The position numbers were made by a program, and so were the translations under genes. This document shows positions 54,163-62,393 of a stretch of 64,000 bases of DNA, in pieces; the stretch's first letter is position 1, and each line of letters opens with the position of its first letter. The notes below the pieces were generated by a model. It saw only the letters and a list, made by a program, of their open reading frames with translations, had not been told where the DNA came from and did not search any database. The stretch comes from Lachnospiraceae bacterium RM5 (GTDB taxonomy: Bacteria; Bacillota; Clostridia; Lachnospirales; Lachnospiraceae): the NCBI GenBank assembly GCA_900110975.1, contig FOFK01000002.1:131857-195856 (forward strand), given 5' to 3'.

Positions 54163-54273
54163 CTATATCTTTCCAATATCATCTGCAAATACAAATGTCT
54201 TATTAAAACAAAAATCTGCCATTATATTAAGTATTATTGATAATATAAACAAATAACATACTATTTTTTTCAT
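54163..54273 (-). pseudogene. Remnant: signal peptide joined to the end of a DUF3298-type gene
   Basis: A 36-codon frame starts at an ATG at 54273, encodes a signal peptide of about 30 residues (ending FNKTFVFA) and then DDIGKI and a stop. The last residues IGKI and the DNA around the stop (54155-54179) match the end of the ChW/DUF3298 gene (60508-60532) with one difference over 25 nt. The sequence in between is gone. So a paralogue of the 60516 gene was probably deleted internally here. The rest of the gap is AT-rich, with the terminator at 54305-54344. Confidence 0.7.
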
Positions 54274-54304
54274 ATACAAATCATCTTCCTTTCTGAGTAT
54301 CTAC

Positions 54305-54344
54305 AAAAAATCCGTAGTATAAAACCATCATCTTATACTACGGA
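54305..54344 (-). terminator. Terminator of the 1375-residue surface protein gene
   Basis: A perfect 12-bp stem TCCGTAGTATAA (54311-54322) with TTATACTACGGA (54333-54344) and a run of six T on the minus strand (54310-54305), 26 bp past the stop. Confidence 0.9.
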
Positions 54345-54370
54345 TCTATACATTATTTATTCTAATAGCT

Positions 54371-57300
54371 TTATTTCTTTGGTATATTTATTGAAATACA
54401 ATCCTTGCCCTTATAACTTGAAATATCTGTTAATGCCTTTGTTGTTATTAAGTATCTGTTTGTACTTCCAGGCTTTGCAGTATAATACTTACAACTTGTT
54501 CCTTTTACAGTTTTAGGAGCAGATAATGATTTTGATGCTAAATAATATTTATAAACATAATACGTATCTACACCATCTTTCTTTTCCCAGCTAAGCGTCA
54601 AACAATTCTTTTCGTAATCATATTCTGCTCTTGGTACTACAGCATCGCTTCCTGTTTTTCCTGCAACTGCATCAACCGCAAACTTTTTATCAACATTATC
54701 AGATTCTCCATTTTCACAAACAGCCTGAACAATATATCTATAAGTTTTTCCAGCTTTAACATTATGCATTGTAGCCGTTGTTTCAGTTACTTTCTTTGAA
54801 GTCTGAATAACTCCTGATGATGCATAATACTTATAAATCTGATACTCCGTTGCTCCATCAACTTTTTGCCAGCTAAGGGTTACACTATCGTCTTTTGTTG
54901 AAACAGCTTTTACAACCGGTGCATCAAGTGCAACTTTTTCATTTTCTTTAATTCCTGAAACATTTACAACACAAAGAGCTACCTTTCCCCCATCATTACT
55001 AACAGCCTTAATAATTGCTGATCCTTCTTTTAATCCAGTAACATTTCCATTTTCATCAACTATTGCAATATCTTCATCAAGAGAACTAAAACTTACTAAT
55101 TTATCTTCAGGATTCAATGGAGTAAAGACTATATCTAACTTTTTAGTTTCGTTTACTTTGACTGCATAATTTTTCTCAAAGAAATTTATTGAACTAACTC
55201 TTTGTATATTCTTTTCTAAAATAAATCCTGTGCTGACAAGTTGAGATTTTACGTCATTCCAAAATGGAGATATTTTAGAATTATCCAATTTACGATATTC
55301 TTCTGTATCAACTACTAAATAATTTTCATATCCGTACTGACAAAAATAATTTGCATCTACCTCAGATGTTCCATAACCAGATGAATTAGAAGGCTTATAT
55401 ATACTAAATAAGTTCCAATAATCATTTATAAACTCTTCTCCAGTCACCCATTTCCATTCACCTTCATTCTCCTTATCAGTCGCTCCTAAGAAATATCTAA
55501 AATTTCCTAATTCAGATACAAAACTATTTACTGTATCAGACTCTTCTTCTGAATTAATACAAGCTAAATACCCTCCATGTGTTTCACAATAAACCTTTGC
55601 AACCTCCCATGGTAAACATGTAGAATAAGCTACATATTTCTTATTGCCCGATACAACACTTTTTTCCGGTTCTAAATCTTTATCAAGTTCATATATAAAT
55701 CCGTCAACACTATCATTTAGTCCTGCTTCGTATACTTTTCCATTTCCATCAATATATGAAGCTTTTTCATTATCAGAAGATGATATGAAATATTTTTTAT
55801 TTCCTGCTGCAATATTGTTTAATATAGCAAGTTTTTCATCAATAGATTCAATGCTTACAAGATGTCCTTCCATTTCAATACATTTATCATTTGCTGTAAT
55901 ATAGTCATCAGCTATATCAAATATTGCATATATATGTACGTCATTTTCAAAAACAACTTCCGGCTCATATCCATTTTTTATAAAGACATTTTCTGTCTCT
56001 AACTGAGTTTCATTTGAAAAAACATCATATGCTCTAATTACATTTTTATATTCACCAGCCTCTTTCTTATGTGTATTAATATCAACATCAAATACAACAT
56101 GACCATCTTCAATAATTCCCTTTATTGACGACAGATCATCTTTTTCATTATCTTTTACAGCTTTAGTAGTCCATGTATCAAGATAAATATCTTTTACTTC
56201 AGTATTGTCTGTTACATCGCATTCAATAGTATATCCAGATAATTTTTTATTTTTTATAACCACATTGGATATAACAGGACTTTCTTTTGGATTTACCACA
56301 ACATGACATTTAGCTGTAAAACCACCATCTTTTGTAGTTGCAGTAATATCTGTTTCACCAACACCAATAGCTGTTACATTTCCACTACCATCAACTTCTG
56401 CAATCGTATTATCATCCACCGTCCATGTAATATTTTTATTTGTAGCCCCAGCCGGCTCAAATATAGCAGTTAACTTATCAGCTGCATTTTCTTCTAATAT
56501 TACTTCATTTTTATCAAGAGTAATATTATTAACATGGGTTATTTCTTTTTCAAGGATGAAACCATTATCATAACTTGAACTTGCTGGTGCGTCATTCCAA
56601 GAACCATCTTTATACATATACATAAAATTTTCACTGCCATAATAATTATTTGGTTCACCCTCCATCCAATTACTATAAGCAAATTGTTCGCCTGTTACAT
56701 ACTCCCATGTACCTTCTACTTCCTTATCACTACCACCCATTAAATAACATTGTTTAGATCCTTTATTTATAAGACCTTTAACTGCTTCATTTTCTTCTGC
56801 ACTTGTAATACATGCAAGATTTCCGCCATGCATTTCACAATATTTCTGTGCCACAGGAAACGATGTATTTGTATTATATAATTCATATATAGAATTATTA
56901 TATATAATAGATGCTACAGGTGTTATATCACCATCCATTTCCAATACAAATCCTCTTCTTGTCTGCCCATCAATATCATTCCATTTCAATGACATTCTTC
57001 TAAATTCAAGATAATTTTCTATTCCATTTGCATTATCCGGTTGGCTATCTTCCCAATCAGTATAAGAAAAATCTTCTCCTGTTATCCAACGCCATTTTCC
57101 TTCTGAACCTTCATCCGTTGCTCCAAGAAAATGTGCTGCAATTCTTTTATCACATAAATTATTAATTAAATTTTCTTCTTCCTGTGATGTAACAGTTGCT
57201 AAATGACCTCCCATATTTTCACATACAGATTTTGCTTCTGCCCATGTATCTTCAACATCAAAAGCTGCATATATATGTCCATTAAGTTCTTCAACTTTTT

Positions 57301-58498
57301 TTGCTTCATATCCTCTTATAATATATGGCTCACTTTCACCACAAACCCTGGAACAATTCCCAGACACATCCCAAACATAAATATGTGTTATATATTCTCC
57401 ATATTCATTATTATGATCAGCTATTCTTACATTAAAATATGCATGATTTCCATTTATTGTTCCATTATGCCATATAAGATCATCCTGACCACCTGCTTTT
57501 GTCCATGTAGGAAATTGTATATTTCTAAGACCGTTATCATCAGAAACATCGCATTCAACCGTATAACCACAATTAGTAATATTAGTAACCCTTACATTTG
57601 AAATAACGGGTGCTACATTATTTTCAGTCATATCATAATTACCTGTGCTTGCAGAAGTACAGTTTCCTGCAGCATCCCAGGCATATATATGAGTCAGATA
57701 TTCTCCCCTGTAATTATTAAAATCACTTAGATTCATCCTGAACCAATAACTGTTTCCTGTTGAATTTGTAGGATTATACCATGTACATCCTGCAGATGTT
57801 TTATATACAGGCCATGTAGGAAACTGAACCTTTGCTACACCAACATTATCATATACTTCACAATTAATATCTGCATAATCATGAGATATGGTAACAGATA
57901 CGTTTTTAATTGTTGGTGGGGTGGTGTCTGAAGGGGCATAATATATCTCACTATATCCTTTTATTCCTGAGTAAGACATAGAATATGATTTATTTGTAAC
58001 TGCATCAGAACTATTTCCACTTACAACATTTATTGTTGAACCATTTACAGCAACAACAATTCCTATATGACTCCAATTATATTTACCTACATCTGAAGGC
58101 CATAAGAAATGAATTACATCTCCGGCTTTTGGTGTATATGTTCCTCTGGAATGATAGCATCCGCTTGCTACCAATTCATTATCAGCATATCCATAGTTTC
58201 TAGCCCAGTTATACACGGAAGTCGATACTCCAGCATTTTTCATGACCCATGAAACAAAATAACTACACCATGATACATTATTTGTATATCCTAACTCAGC
58301 TGCATATTTATTATAATTATTACTTCCTTCATGATATCCAACCTCACCAAGTGCAACATTAACAACATCACCAGCTGTTCCGGATGTTGCATATGCCTCA
58401 GATTCATTTTTTCTTATCAACAAATAATCTGATGGCAAAATAGTTAAAAGCATACACACAATCAACATAAAACTTGAAAACTTCTTTACGTTTTTCAT
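54371..58498 (-). CDS. Secreted CHAP hydrolase with C-type-lectin-like and Bsp-like repeats
   Basis: A 1375-residue secreted protein. After a signal peptide (to about residue 36) comes a CHAP cysteine peptidase/amidase domain (about 40-190) with catalytic Cys in SWCSYFVSWV and His in NWSHIGIVVAV. Next are two GBS-Bsp-like repeats (195-390), two C-type-lectin-like modules (about 405-525 and 530-655; WITGEDFSYTDW, EPNNYYGSENFMYMY), a Big2 Ig-like domain (655-735), a third Bsp-like repeat (738-835), two more lectin-like modules (about 845-940, eroded, and 950-1095), a Big2 domain, and two fibronectin type III domains. No LPxTG or ChW anchor is seen. AGAAGGAGAG precedes the ATG at 58498. It probably cuts peptidoglycan and binds glycans. 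Confidence 0.88.
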   Translation of the reverse strand: MKNVKKFSSFMLIVCMLLTILPSDYLLIRKNESEAYATSGTAGDVVNVALGEVGYHEGSNNYNKYAAELGYTNNVSWCSYFVSWVMKNAGVSTSVYNWARNYGYADNELVASGCYHSRGTYTPKAGDVIHFLWPSDVGKYNWSHIGIVVAVNGSTINVVSGNSSDAVTNKSYSMSYSGIKGYSEIYYAPSDTTPPTIKNVSVTISHDYADINCEVYDNVGVAKVQFPTWPVYKTSAGCTWYNPTNSTGNSYWFRMNLSDFNNYRGEYLTHIYAWDAAGNCTSASTGNYDMTENNVAPVISNVRVTNITNCGYTVECDVSDDNGLRNIQFPTWTKAGGQDDLIWHNGTINGNHAYFNVRIADHNNEYGEYITHIYVWDVSGNCSRVCGESEPYIIRGYEAKKVEELNGHIYAAFDVEDTWAEAKSVCENMGGHLATVTSQEEENLINNLCDKRIAAHFLGATDEGSEGKWRWITGEDFSYTDWEDSQPDNANGIENYLEFRRMSLKWNDIDGQTRRGFVLEMDGDITPVASIIYNNSIYELYNTNTSFPVAQKYCEMHGGNLACITSAEENEAVKGLINKGSKQCYLMGGSDKEVEGTWEYVTGEQFAYSNWMEGEPNNYYGSENFMYMYKDGSWNDAPASSSYDNGFILEKEITHVNNITLDKNEVILEENAADKLTAIFEPAGATNKNITWTVDDNTIAEVDGSGNVTAIGVGETDITATTKDGGFTAKCHVVVNPKESPVISNVVIKNKKLSGYTIECDVTDNTEVKDIYLDTWTTKAVKDNEKDDLSSIKGIIEDGHVVFDVDINTHKKEAGEYKNVIRAYDVFSNETQLETENVFIKNGYEPEVVFENDVHIYAIFDIADDYITANDKCIEMEGHLVSIESIDEKLAILNNIAAGNKKYFISSSDNEKASYIDGNGKVYEAGLNDSVDGFIYELDKDLEPEKSVVSGNKKYVAYSTCLPWEVAKVYCETHGGYLACINSEEESDTVNSFVSELGNFRYFLGATDKENEGEWKWVTGEEFINDYWNLFSIYKPSNSSGYGTSEVDANYFCQYGYENYLVVDTEEYRKLDNSKISPFWNDVKSQLVSTGFILEKNIQRVSSINFFEKNYAVKVNETKKLDIVFTPLNPEDKLVSFSSLDEDIAIVDENGNVTGLKEGSAIIKAVSNDGGKVALCVVNVSGIKENEKVALDAPVVKAVSTKDDSVTLSWQKVDGATEYQIYKYYASSGVIQTSKKVTETTATMHNVKAGKTYRYIVQAVCENGESDNVDKKFAVDAVAGKTGSDAVVPRAEYDYEKNCLTLSWEKKDGVDTYYVYKYYLASKSLSAPKTVKGTSCKYYTAKPGSTNRYLITTKALTDISSYKGKDCISINIPKK

Positions 58499-58506
58499 AG
58501 TAATCA

Positions 58507-58554
58507 CTCTCCTTCTTAAAATTTTCATATAGTACGATATATATCTTTAAATAC
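58507..58554 (-). repeat. 48-nt duplicated leader segment, copy 2
   Basis: Leader and ribosome binding site of the large secreted protein. It repeats 53382-53429 with one substitution. Upstream to 58695 (about 140 bp) there is no gene; that stretch should hold the promoter but no clear -35/-10 pair stands out. Confidence 0.85.
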
Positions 58555-58695
58555 ATCCCTTATTATCTAACTCCACTTCTATATATACATAATTTATCAA
58601 ATATTTTTCCTTTAAAGTGGTAAATGTAATAGAATAATATTTTTATGTAATGTTTGCTATTAATAACAAATTTAAATTAATTTTCTTTAAACACT

Positions 58696-58736
58696 AAAAA
58701 ACCATATCAATGTAAAATTACATTAATATGGTCTTT
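58696..58736 (-). terminator. Shared-type terminator, copy 2
   Basis: AAAACCATATCAATGTA pairs with TACATTAATATGGTCTTT, followed by TTTTTT on the minus strand. The flanks on both sides resemble those of copy 1 (53431-53472), including a 15-nt identity at 58753-58767 with the 3' end of the toxin gene. Confidence 0.75.
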
Positions 58737-58814
58737 CTTATATCAAATATATTTTTATTTAATAATTTGTACTTAGAAGTTGTGTTATGGTTGTTATATA
58801 AATCTAAAATTTCA

Positions 58815-60176
58815 TTACGAGAAAATACAGAAAAACATATAAGGTGGAATCTTTGTAATATTTCCTTCCTTCATATAACTCTTTGGATGAATGATATAGG
58901 ATTCTTCAATACGCCTTGAAAATAATTTCTTAAAACTATTTAACGATGTTGTTGTATAGTTCTTTGACGATTTGACTTCAATTGGATAAATTTTATATTT
59001 GGTTTTACTTTCATTAGAAAGCAGAAAATCAATTTCAATATCATTTCGGTGTTTTTCTAAACTGTATCTTGTATAGAAATACAGTTTTCTTCCCGTTGAT
59101 ACAATCATTTGAGCTATCATATTTTCATACAACATACCTTCATTTAATGCCAAACGTCCTCCCATGATTGCTTTATATAATTGTTGATTCGATATTTCAT
59201 TCTCGCTAAACGCAAGACTTATAAGCAGACCAGTATCTCCTAAATAGCATTTTACAGCAGAATCATTTTTGCTGAGAGAAAATCCTACATTTGGATCATT
59301 GCATTTGTAACACAAGTTGCAAGTCATAGAATCATCCAACCAAAAAAGTGGTTCATCATATTGAGAGTACCTCCCGTTTTTATCAATATGGCTGAGCACT
59401 ATTTTTTTTTCATGCGTAGACAAATACCCAGGTAGATTCTCAAACAAGACAGACACTTTAGAACTATATCGTCTAGCAGCTTTTCGAATATCGTCACGAT
59501 ACAGATCTAAAATATCTCTTTTTTCTATATCACTCGCATAAAAATCACGATCACCCTCAACATAAGCTACAATACTTTGAGGCATTCCACCTACAAGCAT
59601 ATACTCTCTGAAAAGACGCATCGCTTTTACATGCATTTTTTGTTCAAGATTCTTTCCATCCTGATAACAGGCACGAATATGTTCCGATAACAATTCCTCA
59701 TCCATTGCCCACATAAACTCCTCAAAATCAACAGGATACATCTTAATTTTTCGTTCCTCCGATGGAACTGTAATTTTCTCTACATTTTCTTTAATAGAAA
59801 TAAGAGATCCTGTTTCAATATAATCATACCGGCCATCCGCCACAAGATACTTAATTGCTTCTCTGGCCTTGGGAAACTTCTGTATCTCATCAAATATAAT
59901 CAGAGACTCCCGTTGATAAAGACGCACGTTATATTCAAGCGAGAGGTTTTGAAAAAAAACATCCAGTTGTGTAAGATTTTCAAAATTATCTTTAATATTT
60001 TTTGACACAAGATTAAAATCGACCAATATATATGACTTATACTGCTCCTTGGCAAATTTCTCTACTATCGTGGATTTCCCTACACGACGAGCTCCTTCAA
60101 TCAGAAGTGCTTTTTTTCCTTTTGATTCTATTTTCCAGCTAATCAAATGCTGATATATTTTTCTTTTTATTTCCAT
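58815..60176 (-). CDS. AAA-type ATPase with DUF4143 domain
   Basis: A 453-residue protein. The N-terminal AAA_14-type domain has Walker A GARRVGKSTIVEKF and Walker B LIIFDEIQKFPKAREAIKYL; the ETGSLISI segment is sensor-like. The C-terminal DUF4143 domain ends in FLLSNESKTKYKIYPIEVKSSKNYTT, a nuclease-like ExK core. Such genes are widespread in anaerobes, often as solitary cargo genes; a role in defence or mobile DNA has been suggested but not shown. AAAGGTGTAGATT precedes the start. It has its own promoter with repeats (60199-60248). Confidence 0.88.
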   Translation of the reverse strand: MEIKRKIYQHLISWKIESKGKKALLIEGARRVGKSTIVEKFAKEQYKSYILVDFNLVSKNIKDNFENLTQLDVFFQNLSLEYNVRLYQRESLIIFDEIQKFPKAREAIKYLVADGRYDYIETGSLISIKENVEKITVPSEERKIKMYPVDFEEFMWAMDEELLSEHIRACYQDGKNLEQKMHVKAMRLFREYMLVGGMPQSIVAYVEGDRDFYASDIEKRDILDLYRDDIRKAARRYSSKVSVLFENLPGYLSTHEKKIVLSHIDKNGRYSQYDEPLFWLDDSMTCNLCYKCNDPNVGFSLSKNDSAVKCYLGDTGLLISLAFSENEISNQQLYKAIMGGRLALNEGMLYENMIAQMIVSTGRKLYFYTRYSLEKHRNDIEIDFLLSNESKTKYKIYPIEVKSSKNYTTTSLNSFKKLFSRRIEESYIIHPKSYMKEGNITKIPPYMFFCIFS

Positions 60177-60198
60177 AATCTACACCTTTACTATACCA

Positions 60199-60248
60199 TT
60201 ATCAGAATACGCAAGATAAATTATATCAGATTTTATCAGAATACGCAA
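60199..60248 (-). promoter_or_regulatory. Promoter of the ATPase gene with two direct repeats
   Basis: On the minus strand TTGCGT (60248-60243) and TATAAT (60225-60220) are 17 bp apart. The 16-bp sequence TTGCGTATTCTGATAA occurs twice in direct orientation (60248-60233 and 60214-60199), 34 bp apart, once on the -35 and once just after the -10. A partial GCGTAT copy follows upstream. This looks like an operator pair. Confidence 0.75.
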
Positions 60249-60430
60249 TGTAGTTATACAATTCAACGATATACGCATGATAGAAATTTTAAAATTAATA
60301 CAATGTACGCAAAGTTCAATCCAATAATAAATATTTTAATTTTCATTTTTAACAATATCATTTCATTTCAATGACATTCATCTATAATTCAAGTTTATTT
60401 TCTATTAAATTTACATTACCTGTTAAATTC

Positions 60431-60491
60431 AAAAAGACCATATCAATGTAAAATAAAGTAATTCTACAAAGTACATTAATATGGTCTTTTT
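60431..60491 (-). terminator. Shared-type terminator, copy 3
   Basis: AAAAAGACCATAT (60431-60443) pairs with ATATGGTCTTTTT (60479-60491); TCAATGTA and TACATTA extend the stem, with a longer loop than in copies 1 and 2. It lies just past the stop of the ChW/DUF3298 gene. The stretch 60249-60430 holds nothing else that I can name. Confidence 0.8.
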
Positions 60492-60515
60492 ATGTTAAAT
60501 CATTTTTTTCAAAAT

Positions 60516-62225
60516 CTATATTTTTCCAATATACACTTCATCATAAGATGTTGTTGCTATTTCATAAGATCCATAAAGGAAGTATACATTTCCAGAACCA
60601 TCAATATAAAAATTATAATTATTATTAAATGTTTCTTTCACTATTTTCTTCAATTCATTATAAGACATAGAGCTTTTCCAAATAGGATATAAAGCATTTG
60701 TAATTTTATTTAATAAATCTTCGTTTGACATTCCTAAAACCTTTTGTAACGTTACTTTTTCACCAGTCCTAATATCATATGTTGCTGAATAATAAAATAT
60801 GTTTCCAACACCACCGGCATACCATTGTGCACTCCAATTCATACTTAAATATCCTTTTGAATTGTTTACATGTTCTAATTCTAATTTCCACATATAAGTT
60901 TCATCATATGACGCATAATAATTATTAGCCATATATTCCGCGTATTCAATTAAATTTTCCCTCATACTTTCTTTATCATAAGAATCCCCTTTTCCATTAT
61001 AAAACTCATTACAAACATCCTGAATAGATTTATTTATCTTATCTTTATATAAATAATTGCTATTAGTTACTTTAACTAAATCATAATAAATATCATATTT
61101 TATTGTTACATAATTGCTGAAGCTTCCAGAAAAATCTTTCCTTTCAGTAGTTGTACTTAAAGTTGTTGGTAATACGCAATATGCATTACTTGTTGCACCA
61201 GGCGCAGCCATTCCCTTTACCACCGGTTGTATCTGAATTGCTTCAAGCCTGTAGCCATATCCTGACGTTCCAGCACTTTCTCCATTTTTTGCCCAACCCA
61301 TCCAACCTAGTTTTTGAGCCTGAACTCTATAATAAATATCAAAATAATTTGCCAAATTACCTGTAAATTTTATTTGAATAGCTTCAAGTCGTAATGCTTT
61401 ACCCACAGTTCCCGATATTGCATCATTGCTAACAAACCCTTGCCATCCTAATTTTTGTACATGAGTTCTATATGTTATTCCTCCGCTAAATCCACTGTTA
61501 TTTTTCTGAATATATATTTTTATTGCTTCAAGACGTTTTGCTTTACCTACGGTACCTGATGTCATTCCATTTGTAGCATATTTATTTTCCCATCCTGTTG
61601 TTTGAATCTGTGTTTTATAAGCTACCACCGGCATTGAGCTCTTATCATAATATGCTTTTAAAGAACTTGAAGGTACAGTACTTCCCTTTTTTATTAATTT
61701 TATTTTTATTGCCTCGAGTCTTAATGCATATCCGGCTGTTCCCGCATTTTCACCATTTTTTGCCCAACCTAGCCATCCAAATTTCTGTGCCTGTACCTGA
61801 TAATAAATATCATATTGACTAGCAATGGTTCCGGATAATTTTATCTGAATTGCCTCAAGTCTCAAACTTTTTCCTACAGTTCCCGAAATTTCATCATTCT
61901 TCTTAAAAAAACTTTCCCAACCCTGTTTTTGAATATGTGTTTTATACAATACAGAACCATATGAACTACTTATCTTATTTCCATTATTATCAACAAGTTT
62001 TATCCTTATAGCTTCTAACCTTTTTGCTTTTCCTACAGTTCCTGATAATTCTCCATCATCAACATAATTCTTTTCCCAACCTAAAGATTGTATCTGTACC
62101 TTATATTTTATATTTGGAACAATATTTGAATCTGCAAAAATTATATTTTCATCCAAACTAAACCCATTAAACAGACCAACTATCAAAGATAAAACAATAC
62201 ATAAAATCAATTTTCTACTTTTCAT
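60516..62225 (-). CDS. Secreted ChW-repeat protein with C-terminal DUF3298-like domain
   Basis: A 569-residue secreted protein: signal peptide (1-30), six ChW repeats (about 41-334; each with GW, SGTxG or AGTxG, and RLEAI), and a C-terminal DUF3298/RsiV-like domain (about 365-569). The repeats come in an order A-B-C-A-B-C, where C copies read GWLGWAKNGE. ChW repeats are typical of secreted proteins of Clostridia and may bind the wall or ligands. RsiV uses its DUF3298 domain to bind lysozyme. GGGAGATGTTTTG precedes the ATG at 62225. A related signal-peptide remnant lies at 54163. Confidence 0.9.
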   Translation of the reverse strand: MKSRKLILCIVLSLIVGLFNGFSLDENIIFADSNIVPNIKYKVQIQSLGWEKNYVDDGELSGTVGKAKRLEAIRIKLVDNNGNKISSSYGSVLYKTHIQKQGWESFFKKNDEISGTVGKSLRLEAIQIKLSGTIASQYDIYYQVQAQKFGWLGWAKNGENAGTAGYALRLEAIKIKLIKKGSTVPSSSLKAYYDKSSMPVVAYKTQIQTTGWENKYATNGMTSGTVGKAKRLEAIKIYIQKNNSGFSGGITYRTHVQKLGWQGFVSNDAISGTVGKALRLEAIQIKFTGNLANYFDIYYRVQAQKLGWMGWAKNGESAGTSGYGYRLEAIQIQPVVKGMAAPGATSNAYCVLPTTLSTTTERKDFSGSFSNYVTIKYDIYYDLVKVTNSNYLYKDKINKSIQDVCNEFYNGKGDSYDKESMRENLIEYAEYMANNYYASYDETYMWKLELEHVNNSKGYLSMNWSAQWYAGGVGNIFYYSATYDIRTGEKVTLQKVLGMSNEDLLNKITNALYPIWKSSMSYNELKKIVKETFNNNYNFYIDGSGNVYFLYGSYEIATTSYDEVYIGKI

Positions 62226-62240
62226 CAAAACATCTCCCTC

Positions 62241-62393
62241 TTAAGAAACACTATATTTACTTATTCCTTTTATAATATTTCCACCTGAACAATCAGCGCA
62301 TGCAAAAAAAACATTATCTCCATTAAATGATAAAATATATAAACTTATATCTCCACAACTCCAATAAAATGAATCACTTATCTTTAAATGCAT
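62241..62393 (-). CDS. Possible small ORF overlapping the end of the LRR-ChW gene
   Basis: A 50-codon frame starts inside the last codons of the LRR-ChW gene (other frame, after an A-run) and ends 15 bp before the ATG of the next gene. The product is polar with Cys residues (FYWSCGDISLYILSFNGD...) and has good codon make-up, unlike a random AT-rich frame. A weak GGAAG lies before the ATG. It could be a real small gene, or the frameshifted C-terminal end of the LRR-ChW protein. Support is moderate to low. Confidence 0.35.
   Translation of the reverse strand: MHLKISDSFYWSCGDISLYILSFNGDNVFFACADCSGGNIIKGISKYSVS

Noticed and set aside
54371-58498. Diversity-generating retroelement target, because of C-type-lectin-like modules
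   Set aside because: No reverse transcriptase, template repeat or adenine-rich variable 3' end is visible in the window; the lectin modules are internal.
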